From Okeania sp. SIO2C9 (lineage in GTDB: Bacteria > Cyanobacteriota > Cyanobacteriia > Cyanobacteriales > Microcoleaceae), in NCBI RefSeq assembly GCF_010672455.1, contig NZ_JAAHGO010000011.1, positions 78,255 to 142,254 on the forward strand: DNA of 64,000 bases, read 5' to 3'. The notes beneath the pieces were generated by a model. The model ran no database searches, had not been told where the DNA came from, and saw only the letters and a program-made list of their open reading frames with translations. The stretch's first letter is position 1. Each line of letters begins with the position of its first letter. Both the position numbers and the translations under genes were made by a program. Shown piece after piece: positions 20,241 to 28,747 of this stretch.

Positions 20241-20479
20241 GGGATAGCTTTTAGGGAGAGGTAATTATCAATTATTCATGATCAATTATCAATTATCAAT
20301 TATTGAAATGGCTCCTAAGTTTGAAATTAAAATATATAGCGCTACGCATTAAGGTGTTTGATATGAATAGAAGCAGCAAACCCTTTTGTATTTCCCCTAT
20401 TGCCTTCCGGAGCTTTTGCCTGTTGCCTTGCGCGTAGCGCTATACAATTGAGAATAATATAAATACTGCTAAAATTATT

Positions 20480-22477
20480 ATGGCAAAATTTTGTTTGCAA
20501 GCTCCCTTTAAACCTACTGGTGACCAACCTGGAGCGATCGCTCAATTAACTGTTAATATTCAAGCTGGACATGACTTTCAAACATTACTAGGAGCTACAG
20601 GTACGGGTAAAACTTTTTCCATAGCTTCTGTAATTAAAAATGTTGGCAGACCGACGTTAGTTTTGGCTCATAATAAAACATTAGCTGCTCAATTATGTAA
20701 TGAGTTGCGCGATTTTTTTCCTAATAATGCGGTTGAGTATTTTGTTAGTTATTACGATTATTATCAACCGGAAGCTTATATTCCGGTGACGGATACATAT
20801 ATAGAAAAAACTGCTTCTATTAATGATGAGATTGATATGTTGCGTCACTCGGCAACTCGGTCTCTTTTTGAACGTAGAGATGTAATTGTTGTGGCTTCTA
20901 TTAGTTGTATTTATGGTTTGGGAATGCCTGCTGAATATTTAAAGGCTGCTATTTCTTTGCAGGTGGGAGAAGAAGTTAATCAACGACAAATTTTGAGAGA
21001 TTTAGCGACAGTTCAATACACCAGAAATGATTTAGATTTAGGTAGAGGAAAGTTTAGAGTTAAGGGCGATGTTTTGGAAATCGGACCTGCTTATGAGGAT
21101 AGAGTTATTCGGGTAGAATTTTTTGGGGATGAAATAGATGCTATTCGTTATGTTGACCCTGTAACTGGAAAGATTCTGCAAAGTTTAGAGTATTTAAATG
21201 TTTATCCTGCGCGTCACTTTGTTACTCCTGAAGAGAGGTTAGAAGCAGCTTGTAATGATATTGAAGCAGAATTAGATGAGCAATTAGAGGAATTAGAAAA
21301 GGCAGGAAAGTTGTTAGAAGCTCAACGTTTGGAACAGCGTTGTAGATATGATTTGGAAATGCTGCGGGAGGTGGGATATTGTAATGGTGTGGAAAATTAT
21401 TCTCGGCATTTAGCAGGTAGAAAAGCAGGGGAAGCGCCGGAATGTTTGATTGATTATTTTCCGGAAGATTGGTTATTAGTTATTGATGAATCTCATGTTA
21501 CTGTTCCACAAATTCGCGGAATGTATAATGGCGACCAAGCTAGGAAAAGAGTTTTAATTGAACATGGGTTTCGTTTGCCTAGTGCTGCGGATAATCGACC
21601 TTTAAAATCTGATGAATTTTGGCAAAAGGTTAATCAATGTATTTTGGTTTCTGCTACTCCTGGAAGTTGGGAAATAGAAAAGTCTGAGGAGAGAATTGTT
21701 GAGCAAATTATTCGTCCGACTGGTGTTGTTGACCCGAAAATTTTTGTGCGTCCGACTGAGGGTCAGGTTGATGATTTATTAGGGGAAATTAGGGAAAGGG
21801 TTAAGCAGGAAGAGAGGGTTTTAATTACAACTTTAACTAAGCGGATGGCTGAAGATTTGACTGAATATTTGCAGGAGCAAAATGTGAGGGTTCGTTATTT
21901 GCATTCGGAGATTAATTCTATTCAGAGAATTGAGATTTTGCAGGGGTTGAGAGAGGGAGATTTTGATGTTTTAATTGGGGTGAATTTATTACGGGAAGGT
22001 TTAGATTTACCGGAGGTTTCTTTAGTAGCTATTTTAGATGCGGATAAGGAGGGATTTTTACGAGCGGAACGTTCATTAATTCAGACTATTGGTAGGGCGG
22101 CGCGTCATGTCCGGGGTCAGGCTATTTTATATGCTGATAATTTGACGGATAGTATGATTAAAGCTATTGATGAAACTGAAAGAAGGCGAGGAATTCAGTT
22201 GGCATATAATAAGATGAATAATATTACACCTAAGCCTATTGTTAAGAAACAAAGTAATGCAATTTTGGCATTTTTGGATGTGTCGCGGCGTTTAAATGCT
22301 CAACAGTTGGAAGAGGTTTATGAGCAGGTGGATGAATTGTCTTTGGAAGAGTTACCGGAGTGGATTAAAAAGTTAGAAAGTCAGATGAAGGAAGCGGCGA
22401 AAAAATTGGAGTTTGAAGAGGCGGCTAAATTGCGGGATAGAATTAAGTATTTGCGGGATAAGTTGGTGGGTAATTAG
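20480..22477 (+). CDS. uvrB: UvrABC excinuclease subunit B
   Basis: A 665-residue nucleotide-excision-repair helicase, a normal family length. Walker A is GATGTGKT at 38-45. The DNA-clamping beta-hairpin region [12 protein letters not shown] is present, as are the Walker B/DEAH-like [11 protein letters not shown], the helicase motif VSATPG, motif [11 protein letters not shown], and the C-terminal UVR domain that contacts UvrC ([20 protein letters not shown]). The ATG at 20480 gives the conserved start [17 protein letters not shown]. The last approximately 140 bp, including the UVR helix-hairpin, are repeated downstream as orphan tails at 23248, 24159 and 26821. Confidence 0.97.
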   Translation: MAKFCLQAPFKPTGDQPGAIAQLTVNIQAGHDFQTLLGATGTGKTFSIASVIKNVGRPTLVLAHNKTLAAQLCNELRDFFPNNAVEYFVSYYDYYQPEAYIPVTDTYIEKTASINDEIDMLRHSATRSLFERRDVIVVASISCIYGLGMPAEYLKAAISLQVGEEVNQRQILRDLATVQYTRNDLDLGRGKFRVKGDVLEIGPAYEDRVIRVEFFGDEIDAIRYVDPVTGKILQSLEYLNVYPARHFVTPEERLEAACNDIEAELDEQLEELEKAGKLLEAQRLEQRCRYDLEMLREVGYCNGVENYSRHLAGRKAGEAPECLIDYFPEDWLLVIDESHVTVPQIRGMYNGDQARKRVLIEHGFRLPSAADNRPLKSDEFWQKVNQCILVSATPGSWEIEKSEERIVEQIIRPTGVVDPKIFVRPTEGQVDDLLGEIRERVKQEERVLITTLTKRMAEDLTEYLQEQNVRVRYLHSEINSIQRIEILQGLREGDFDVLIGVNLLREGLDLPEVSLVAILDADKEGFLRAERSLIQTIGRAARHVRGQAILYADNLTDSMIKAIDETERRRGIQLAYNKMNNITPKPIVKKQSNAILAFLDVSRRLNAQQLEEVYEQVDELSLEELPEWIKKLESQMKEAAKKLEFEEAAKLRDRIKYLRDKLVGN

Positions 22478-22563
22478 GTTAAATAGATTTCTGTACTAGG
22501 AAAATTCTTAATTAAAGAGAGAAGATTAGTAATATGGTAGTTATCAGGTTAGTCAGATATTTA

Positions 22564-22674
22564 CAGCAGATTCCAAGTATATAAAGTACACATATTAATA
22601 ATTTTAATAATTTAATGTTCCCAGTGCGAGCATCTTGCTCGTGCGGGTGTACCTCAGCAAGGTGGAATCCGCTG
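22564..22674. mobile_element. MITE, family G copy 1
   Basis: A 111-bp element with ends CAGCAGATTCCA / TGGAATCCGCTG (one mismatch) flanked by TA on both sides. It contains the inner hairpin GCGAGCATCTTGCTCGTGC. The paralogous position in the fourth duplication unit (26992-26993) is an empty site with a single TA. Confidence 0.8.
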
Positions 22675-22745
22675 TAAGTCTTTTCTGAAAAGAAAATTAT
22701 TGTCTTAGTTATTGTCTAATGTTCAATTTTTAATGGAGAATTTTC

Positions 22746-23210
22746 ATGTTAAAAACTCTTACTGATATTTTAACTGACTATAAATTTTTTCTGGGATTAT
22801 TTCTTTCTGTTCCATTTGCCGTACTTGCCAATTTGTTAACTCCCAAGATTGAGAAATTTCTCTCATCTCGCAATTACCAATTAAAACAAGAGAGAATTAG
22901 AAAAATTAAGCAAGAGTATCAACAGGTAAAACAATATTATGAAAATAGAATTATATTGGTTGAGTATCTTTTAATTAATATATTAAAGACTATAGCTATA
23001 GGTTTTTTAATGATACTATTTGTTACTTGGCTTGATTCTACTTTTTCCGTTAGTATAGCTAATATATTAGCAAATTCTCTATCAAAAATATTAGTAATTT
23101 TGGGTTCACTCGTTATTGTAAATTGGACAACAAATGCACTGGATATTTATGCAAAAGTAAAAAACTATAACGATTATCAAAAAGAAGTATCAGATATTGT
23201 TCAGGAATAA
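22746..23210 (+). CDS. Small multi-pass membrane protein, paralogue 1
   Basis: A 154-residue protein with three hydrophobic segments: FFLGLFLSVPFAVLANLL (about 13-30), LINILKTIAIGFLMILFVTW (about 77-96) and ILVILGSLVIVNWTT (about 117-131). Between the first two lies a basic coiled helix (LKQERIRKIKQEYQQVKQYY). A Shine-Dalgarno-like TGGAGA precedes the ATG. Not recognised as a known family. It is the first of three near-identical paralogues produced by the tandem duplication with the uvrB tail. No function can be assigned. Confidence 0.75.
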   Translation: MLKTLTDILTDYKFFLGLFLSVPFAVLANLLTPKIEKFLSSRNYQLKQERIRKIKQEYQQVKQYYENRIILVEYLLINILKTIAIGFLMILFVTWLDSTFSVSIANILANSLSKILVILGSLVIVNWTTNALDIYAKVKNYNDYQKEVSDIVQE

Positions 23211-23247
23211 AATACTTTAATTATTATTTGACAAACAGGTAGATTAA

Positions 23248-23388
23248 TTATCTTTGGATGATATTCCGGACTTGATCAAAAAGTTAGAAAGTCAGATGAA
23301 GGAAGCGGCGAAAAATTTGGAATTTGAAGAGGCGGCTAAATTGCGGGATAGAATTAAATATTTGCGAGATAAGTTGGTGGGTAATTAG
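23248..23388 (+). pseudogene. uvrB: Orphan uvrB 3' tail, remnant 1
   Basis: 47 codons ([20 protein letters not shown]...) nearly identical to the UVR domain of uvrB and ending at the same TAG. A TAA at 23245 replaces the Glu codon just upstream (QVD-stop), so no protein is expected. Confidence 0.85.
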
Positions 23389-23474
23389 GTTAAATAGATT
23401 TCTGTACTAGGAAAATTCTTAATTAAAGAGAGAAGATTAGTAATATGGTAGTTATCAGGTTAGTCAGATATTTA

Positions 23475-23585
23475 CAGCAGATTCCAAGTATATAAAGTAC
23501 ACATATTAATAATTTTAATAATTTAATGTTCCCAGTGCGAGCATCTTGCTCGTGCGGGTGTACCTCAGCAAGGTGGAATCCGCTG
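23475..23585. mobile_element. MITE, family G copy 2
   Basis: Identical in position and almost in sequence to copy 1 within the second duplication unit, flanked by TA. It was duplicated together with the unit. Confidence 0.8.
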
Positions 23586-23656
23586 TAAGTCTTTTCTGAA
23601 AATAAAACTATTGTCTTAGTTATTGTCTAATGTTCAACTTTTAATGGAGAACTTTC

Positions 23657-24121
23657 ATGTTAAAAATTTTGAGTGATATTTTAACTGATTATAAATTTTT
23701 CCTAGGATTATTTCTTTCTGTTCCATTTGCCGTATTTGCCAATTTGTTAACTCCCAAGATTGAGAAATTTCTCTCATCTCGCAATTACCAATTAAAACAA
23801 AAGAGAATTACAAAAATAAAGCAAGAGCATCAACAGGTTAAACAATATTATGAAAATAGAATTATATTGGTTGAGTATCTTTTAATTAATATATTAAAGA
23901 CTATAGCTATAGGTTTTTTAATGATTCTCTTTGTTACTTGGCTTGATTCTACTTTTTCCGCTAGTATAGCTAATATATTAGCAAATTCTCTATCAAAAAT
24001 ATTAGTAATTTTGGGTTCACTCGTTATTGTAAATTGGACAACAAATGCACTGGATATTTATGCAAAAGTGAAAAACTATAACGATTATCAAAAAGAAGTA
24101 TCAGATATTGTTCAGGAATAA
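23657..24121 (+). CDS. Small multi-pass membrane protein, paralogue 2
   Basis: 154 residues, more than 90 percent identical by eye to the product of 22746 (first residues MLKILSDIL; differences such as KRITKIKQEHQ). It has the same three hydrophobic segments and the same TGGAGA signal. Both copies are intact, which argues for selection or for a very recent duplication. Confidence 0.75.
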   Translation: MLKILSDILTDYKFFLGLFLSVPFAVFANLLTPKIEKFLSSRNYQLKQKRITKIKQEHQQVKQYYENRIILVEYLLINILKTIAIGFLMILFVTWLDSTFSASIANILANSLSKILVILGSLVIVNWTTNALDIYAKVKNYNDYQKEVSDIVQE

Positions 24122-24158
24122 AATACTTTAATTATTATTTGACAAACAGGTAGATTAA

Positions 24159-24305
24159 TTATCTTTGGATGATATTCCGGACTTGATTAAAAAGTTAGAA
24201 ACTCAGATGAAAGAAGCGGCGAAAAATTTAGAGTTTGAAGAGGCAGCTAAGTTGCGGGATAGAATTAAATATCTACGGGATAAATTAGTGGGTAATAGGG
24301 AGTAA
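24159..24305 (+). pseudogene. uvrB: Orphan uvrB 3' tail, remnant 2
   Basis: The same UVR-domain codons as remnant 1. The original stop is lost and the frame runs on through AGG GAG to TAA. It is preceded by the same QVD-stop. Confidence 0.85.
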
Positions 24306-24492
24306 GTTTTAGGTATTAGTTATTTGAACAATTTTGTCAGACTTATTATGATTGTCAGGTGAAAATTATGTCGAAAACGAGTAATGTTAAAGATTGAATA
24401 TCTCCAATGTTTATATAGAAGTGGCTAAATTAAATAAAGCTATCTTAGGATAGAGTTAACCTTAAAACTAAATCATTGATAAAAGTATAGAA

Positions 24493-25750
24493 ATGGATGA
24501 AAGAACTCAAGGTGCTTGGATTATTCATCATACAGATAAACTCCAAGATATGAAATATGCTGCCAATGATTATGAGAATATTAATCTTGCGGGAAAGTGT
24601 GGTTTATTACTATCTAGTTTGGCTGCTTCTGAAGAAATGTCTATATCTCACAAAAGGTTAAAAACTCTGGGTAAAGCTGCTAATATTAACTTGAAAACTA
24701 GAGATGCCAGTTATTTTAGATAAACTTGAAAAGCAAAAATTAATCAGCTCTAGCTCTACTGAAATTCATATTCTAGGACTGACTACTCCTGCTACATTGG
24801 AACATACAACATCAATTTTTTATGATGAAAATCCAGATAATACTGAAATTGCTGTTATAGATTTATCAGAAAAAATTTCTGAATTACCACAGGGGTATAA
24901 AAAAGCAAAAGAATATATAAGTGACACTTACAAAATATCTAATAAAAAAACTGATGATTTGCTAATTGGTTCAGAAGAAATTGGATTTATAGATGCAGCT
25001 AGTGTAGATGATTCTAGAAAAATTTTATTTAATGGTAATTTATTTAGGCATGATGATATAAGGAAAATTAATGCCGTCTGTTCTTCTTTATCTGAATCAG
25101 AAACTAGGAGAATTAAGGAGCTAGATGAACTTCTGAAATATCAAAGTTGTTTGCCTTTAGATATCGCACAATAAATTGTTGAGGAGAAACTATTTAGGAA
25201 ATTACATTCTATAGGTATATATGATGTCAATACTGTGAGTAATTAACTAGGCATACACAAATTTGTGACAAAACCATCTGCATTTTCAAAGTTTGGTAAT
25301 GCTACTGTTGAAGACGCATTTGATTTAGCTAAATTATTTGTAACGTCTTTAACATTTGGCATGACGAAAAGTCATTCTTATAGAGGAAAAATTACAATGA
25401 TTCAGAGACTTATGGAAAAGCTAATTGATGGAGAATGGGTTAGTCCAGCAACAGCTATTGGAAACGACTATAAAGTGTTAGAACTTCGCGGTGTAATTCA
25501 GGTTGAAGTATCGCTACAATATTTAAATAGATACAATATGAAACTTTTGAAAAAAGATGTTGGAGAATTAGCATTAAAAGTAATTAATGATGGTGATATT
25601 AGCACTGAAGTACTTATGTCAATTCCTAGTGCTTCAATAACAAACTATATAGCTCCTGAGCAAAATAGAACTTACGAAAGAAAGTCACAAAACTCACAAA
25701 CTGGAAAAAATGTTGCAGAATTATTAGATATATTGAGAAGTGGTAAATAG
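24493..25750 (+). pseudogene. Cassette gene 1: unknown protein, frameshifted and with two stops
   Basis: Four pieces read as one ancestral protein of about 415 residues: 24493-24723 (MDERTQGAWIIHHTDKLQDM, Ala-rich helix), a frameshift into 24704-25174 (winged-helix-like EMPVILDKLEKQKLI, then an Ile/Glu-rich body), an in-frame TAA at 25172, a short stretch KLFRKLHSIGIYDV, TAA at 25244, then 25265-25750 from a GTG (MTKPSAFSKFGN..., HSYRGKITMIQRLM, VLELRGVIQVE). The last piece (161 aa) could still be made alone. It ends 6 bp before the ATG of the nuclease-like gene. No known family was recognised. The coupling suggests a regulator or specificity partner of gene 2 (inference). Confidence 0.6.
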
Positions 25751-25756
25751 TTGATT

Positions 25757-26788
25757 ATGAAGCAAGAACTTGGCAAGGGTGAAACAGCAGAAGAAGCACT
25801 TAGAAAGTATTTTATCGAACAAAGTTATTTTGTAGTTCGTTCACTTCCATTTACATATAATCAAATTGACATTACAGATGTTGATCTATGGTTGTATAGT
25901 AAAGCTTCAGCTTTTTCTAGAGAACGGACTAATGTTGACATTAAAAACAAAAAGGATCCTAGAGCATTTGAAAGAATAATTTGGGCTAAGGGTTTACAGA
26001 CTACTTTAAAATTAGAAAGAGCTATTGTTGCTACAGCATCCACAAAAGATGAAGCTCAGAAATTTGGTTTGGCAAATAATATTATTGTGATAACTGGCGA
26101 TGTGTTAAAACAAATAATTTCTCGAAGAGTTAACTCAAATAGAATTACAGAAGAAAATTTTATTTCAGATATATCGACTCAAAATGTTGAAAAAAAAGAA
26201 GATGATTATAAAAGAAGATACCAGATGTCAAAAGGTAGGCTTTTAAGCAATTTTAATTTTAATGGTTGTAATGAATATCTCCAAGAAATAAATTTTTTTC
26301 TAGAACAAACTATGACAAAAGCAGATAATAATATCAGTATTCTAAGGCTTTTATATATCAATACAGCCTTTTTACTAATTTGTACTGACTTTGTTATTAA
26401 AGGATTTACTTCTGTTGATATAAAAACTAGAGTTGAAATTTTACAGAATGGATTTAATTACGGAGAGAGAGGTAAAGAAGGTACAGAAAGGATAACTAAT
26501 GCTGCTATTAAATTAGCATCTTCAGTAATAGGAAATAAAAATATTGCTACAACGCTTAAAAGAGAAGTTGATAAACAAACTAAGAATAGACCTGTTGAAA
26601 TTTTGTCAGATTACTTTTCTCAAACTACTAATATGAACTCCTTATTTAAAAATGCTAAATTTTTTGAGAGTTGTGCTTATTCAGAAGTTGTTACAACACC
26701 TTCAAAACTCCCAATAGAGCTGCAAAGTATAATCGGTTTATTGACTGATTTTTTCCGAATGGATAGAAAAAAAATATTGAATCTATAA
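25757..26788 (+). CDS. Cassette gene 2: PD-(D/E)XK-like restriction-type protein
   Basis: A 343-residue protein. The N-terminal 110 residues look like a restriction-endonuclease fold: GETAEEALRKYFIEQSYFVV (helix with Glu), then TDVDLWLY and, after a strand, NVDIKNK, i.e. the D...(D)xK active-site spacing (Asp43, Asp61, Lys63 counted from the ATG at 25757), then WAKGLQTTLKLERAIVATAS. The remaining approximately 200 residues are helical (LLSNFNFNGCNEYLQEINFF, LRLLYINTAFLLICTDFVI) and of unknown function. An in-frame TTG at 25751 is a less likely start. The gene follows the decayed partner by 6 bp. A defence or restriction role is inferred from the fold and context only. Confidence 0.6.
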   Translation: MKQELGKGETAEEALRKYFIEQSYFVVRSLPFTYNQIDITDVDLWLYSKASAFSRERTNVDIKNKKDPRAFERIIWAKGLQTTLKLERAIVATASTKDEAQKFGLANNIIVITGDVLKQIISRRVNSNRITEENFISDISTQNVEKKEDDYKRRYQMSKGRLLSNFNFNGCNEYLQEINFFLEQTMTKADNNISILRLLYINTAFLLICTDFVIKGFTSVDIKTRVEILQNGFNYGERGKEGTERITNAAIKLASSVIGNKNIATTLKREVDKQTKNRPVEILSDYFSQTTNMNSLFKNAKFFESCAYSEVVTTPSKLPIELQSIIGLLTDFFRMDRKKILNL

Positions 26789-26820
26789 ATTTATTAAATC
26801 TCTAGTAAATAATTCTTAAA

Positions 26821-26907
26821 AAAGCGGCGAAAAATTTGGAGTTTGAAGAGGCAGCTAAATTGCGGGATAGAATTAAATATTTGCGGGATAAATTAGTAGG
26901 TAATTAG
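26821..26907 (+). pseudogene. uvrB: Orphan uvrB 3' tail, remnant 3
   Basis: The last 28 codons of the UVR domain (EAAK-like [17 protein letters not shown]...) ending in TAG at 26905. This is the left part of the fourth duplication unit. Confidence 0.85.
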
Positions 26908-26989
26908 GTTAAATAGATTTCTGTACTAGAAAAATTCTCAATTAAGAAGAGAAGATTAGTAATATGGTAGTTATCAGGTTAGTCAGATA

Positions 26990-26995
26990 TTTAAG
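26990..26995. other. Empty insertion site of MITE G
   Basis: In this unit AGATATT-TA-AGTCTTTT is continuous. In units 1 and 2 the same flanks are separated by 111 bp with TA on both sides. This defines TA as the duplicated target. Confidence 0.8.
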
Positions 26996-27062
26996 TCTTT
27001 TATGAAAAGCAAATTCTTGTCTTAGTTATTGTCTAGTGTTCAGCTTTTAATGGAGAACTTTC

Positions 27063-27518
27063 ATGTTAAAACTTTTGAGTGATATTTTAACTGATTATAA
27101 ATTTTTCCTGGGATTATTTCTTTCTGTTCCATTTGCTGTATTTGCCAATTTGTTAACTCCCAAAATTGATAAAATTCTCTCATCTCGCAGTTACAAATCA
27201 AAACAAAAGAGAATTAGAAAAATCAAGGAAGAATATCAACAAATTAAACAATATTATGAAAATAGAATGATGCTGGTTGAGTATCTTTTAATTAATATTT
27301 TAAAGACTATAACTTTAAGTTTTTTAATTATTTTCTCTGCTACTTGGTTTGATTCTCTTTTTTCCTCTAGGATGTTAGCAAATTCTCTATCAAAAATATT
27401 AGTAATGTTGGGTTCACTCGTTATTGTAAATTGGACGACAAATGCACTTAATATTTATACAAAAGTGAAACACTATAACGATTATCAAAAAGAAGTATCA
27501 GATATTATTCAGGAATAA
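27063..27518 (+). CDS. Small multi-pass membrane protein, paralogue 3
   Basis: 151 residues and the most diverged of the three paralogues (MLKLLSDIL..., SYKSKQKRIRKIKEEYQQIK, a three-residue deletion near SSRMLANSL). All three hydrophobic segments are kept. The higher divergence suggests that this unit split off first. Function unknown. Confidence 0.72.
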   Translation: MLKLLSDILTDYKFFLGLFLSVPFAVFANLLTPKIDKILSSRSYKSKQKRIRKIKEEYQQIKQYYENRMMLVEYLLINILKTITLSFLIIFSATWFDSLFSSRMLANSLSKILVMLGSLVIVNWTTNALNIYTKVKHYNDYQKEVSDIIQE

Positions 27519-27567
27519 AATACTTTGATTATTGTTTTAGGAATATTTGAATAAATAATGCTATTTT

Positions 27568-27707
27568 GTAAGCATTCAGCTATTAGCAATAATATCCAGT
27601 CTTTAAAGCTATCCATTATTATAGAAAATAAAGTTTTATGTGGGGATGGTTTAAATCTAAAACCAAAAACAATAGCTGATAGCTGATGGCTGACAGCTGA
27701 ATACTTA
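27568..27707 (+). mobile_element. MITE, family D copy 1
   Basis: Ends GTAAGCATTCAGCT / AGCTGAATACTTAC. Flanks GCTATTTT and CCTATTTT make an 8-bp target duplication with one mismatch. The right half consists of TAGCTGA-type heptamers. Confidence 0.75.
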
Positions 27708-27758
27708 CCCTATTTTTATACTAAAATTTAAGCATTTGTAATCTTGAAAATAATAATC

Positions 27759-27989
27759 ATGCTATCTATTGATGAACTAATGAAAGAAGCTTTATATCTA
27801 TCAAATACACAGAGAGCTTTTTTAGCAGAAAAGTTGGTAGAAAGTTTAGAGTTTGATATAGATGAAAAGACTCAAAAAGCTTGGATAAGTGAAGCTAAAA
27901 AACGTCGATATGAAATCTATAATGGTAATGTGTCACCTATACCAGGAGAAGAAACTTTAGCTGAAGTGAGGAAAATTTTAGAGCAATGA
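27759..27989 (+). CDS. Addiction-module antitoxin (Unstab_antitox-like)
   Basis: 76 residues from the ATG at 27759 (an in-frame TTG at 27744 is less likely). MLSIDELMKEALYLSNTQRA and LAEKLVESLEFDIDEKTQKA plus the ending ISEAKKRRYEIYNGNVSPIP are typical of the putative addiction module component family (PF09720), whose partner is a RelE/ParE-type toxin. The expected toxin start overlaps the stop as ATGA at 27986, but only six codons remain. The antitoxin is therefore an orphan. Confidence 0.78.
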   Translation: MLSIDELMKEALYLSNTQRAFLAEKLVESLEFDIDEKTQKAWISEAKKRRYEIYNGNVSPIPGEETLAEVRKILEQ

Positions 27990-28006
27990 AATATATTTTT
28001 CATTGA
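27986..28006 (+). pseudogene. Six-codon stump of a RelE/ParE-type toxin
   Basis: ATG AAA TAT ATT TTT CAT TGA overlaps the antitoxin stop in the usual translational-coupling arrangement (MKYIFH, a normal start for this toxin type). The reading ends exactly where the opposite-strand MazF relic ends, so a recombination joint is likely here. Confidence 0.5.
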
Positions 28007-28344
28007 TAACCTAAAGTAAATAATACAATACTTTCTAATTCATTTATGATGGTTGGACTTAGTTTTCCTAACTGGCGACCTAAACGAGTTTTATCTAATA
28101 CTCTTAATTGATGACATAAAGCAACTGAATCTTGATTTCATCCACCTTCATATTTAGGAATAAGTAAACAACTAGGCAAAGAACTTCGTCTTAAATTAGT
28201 AGTTAAAGGGATGGCAATAATAGTTGTAGTAAATTGATAAATTGTGTTTTCTTGAAAGATAATGACTGGACGAATTCCGGCTTGTTCATAACCTTGTGTG
28301 GGGTTAAGACTGGCAATCCAAATTTATCCTCGTTCAGTTTTCAT
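28000..28344 (-). pseudogene. MazF/PemK-type toxin with two in-frame stops
   Basis: The minus-strand frame begins MKTERG, then TAA, then IWIASLNPTQGYEQAGIRPV, the standard PemK/MazF start. It continues IPLTTNLRRSSLPSCLLIPK, an in-frame TGA, then NQDSVALCHQLRVLDKTRLG and a natural stop. All blocks of an endoribonuclease of about 114 residues are present, but two nonsense codons inactivate it. Its start overlaps the antitoxin stop (ATGA). Confidence 0.82.
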
Positions 28345-28574
28345 AGTCGTTCTTCTTGAGTTAATAAATCAGCAGATTCATTGATTCCTTCTTCGGCAAG
28401 TTGACGATCTTCTTCTGCAAATTCTTGATAAAGTTGGGCTAATTTTTCTGTATTTAGGTTAGGTTTAATTAACTTTTCTCTGAATTTTAGAAAGGTGATA
28501 AAGTCAGCAACTTGGTTAAGTTGTTCTTCATTTAATTGGTTCAATTGTTGATTTATTTGTTCTTTTGCGTTCAT
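28341..28574 (-). CDS. Antitoxin of the MazF-type module
   Basis: 77 residues from the ATG at 28574: MNAKEQINQQLNQLNEEQLN, VADFITFLKFREKL, then an acidic tail with LAEEGINESADLL. The form is that of DUF2281/MazE-like cyanobacterial antitoxins encoded directly before PemK toxins. The toxin downstream is broken, so this is a surviving antitoxin. A longer TTG/ATG-initiated reading upstream has no support. Confidence 0.7.
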   Translation of the reverse strand: MNAKEQINQQLNQLNEEQLNQVADFITFLKFREKLIKPNLNTEKLAQLYQEFAEEDRQLAEEGINESADLLTQEERL

Positions 28575-28747
28575 AGTATTAGTTGAGATGTATAAAAAAA
28601 TAAATACTAAATGGGTTCTATACTCATAGCTAGCAAATTCCTGTTTCAACTAGACCCTACAATTTTGAATATTTTTATTGTAGCAAAAGTTTTGATAATA
28701 TCAAAAGAGTAGAGGAAAAAAATCCCAGGATAAAGGCAGATAAATTT

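Larger units (their letters stand above)
19599..20479. other. Repeat-rich intergenic region before uvrB
   Basis: Holds a short reverse-transcriptase-like remnant (19646-19774), a truncated family C copy (19746-19860), the inverted repeat arm (19860-20105), a complete family C element (20108-20240) and ATTATTCA/ATTATCA runs. The uvrB promoter must lie in the last 150 bp. Confidence 0.55.
22337..24305 (+). repeat. Tandem duplication of uvrB tail plus membrane-protein gene (911-bp period)
   Basis: Unit 1 spans 22337-23247 and unit 2 spans 23248-24158. The third starts at 24159 and stops at 24305 where the cassette begins; a further unit resumes at 26821. Each unit runs from the UVR-domain codons of uvrB through the intergenic MITE G to the end of the 154-residue gene. 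The period between TTG/TTA-TCT-TTG landmarks is exactly 911 bp for both steps. Confidence 0.88.
24306..26817 (+). mobile_element. Inserted gene cassette inside the uvrB-tail duplication
   Basis: About 2.5 kb unrelated to the duplicated unit, bracketed by uvrB tails in direct orientation (24159-24305 and 26821-26907). It carries a decayed gene (24493-25750) and an intact PD-(D/E)XK-like gene (25757-26788). No integrase, terminal inverted repeats or target duplication were found. Entry by homologous recombination between tails, or replacement of unit 3, is inferred. Confidence 0.55.

Noticed and set aside
24493-25750. Separate genes at 24493, 24704 and 25265
   Set aside because: The pieces at 24704 and 25265 share one frame, separated only by two stop codons, and the 24493 piece joins by a simple frameshift. 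One decayed gene is more economical, although the last piece may be translated alone.
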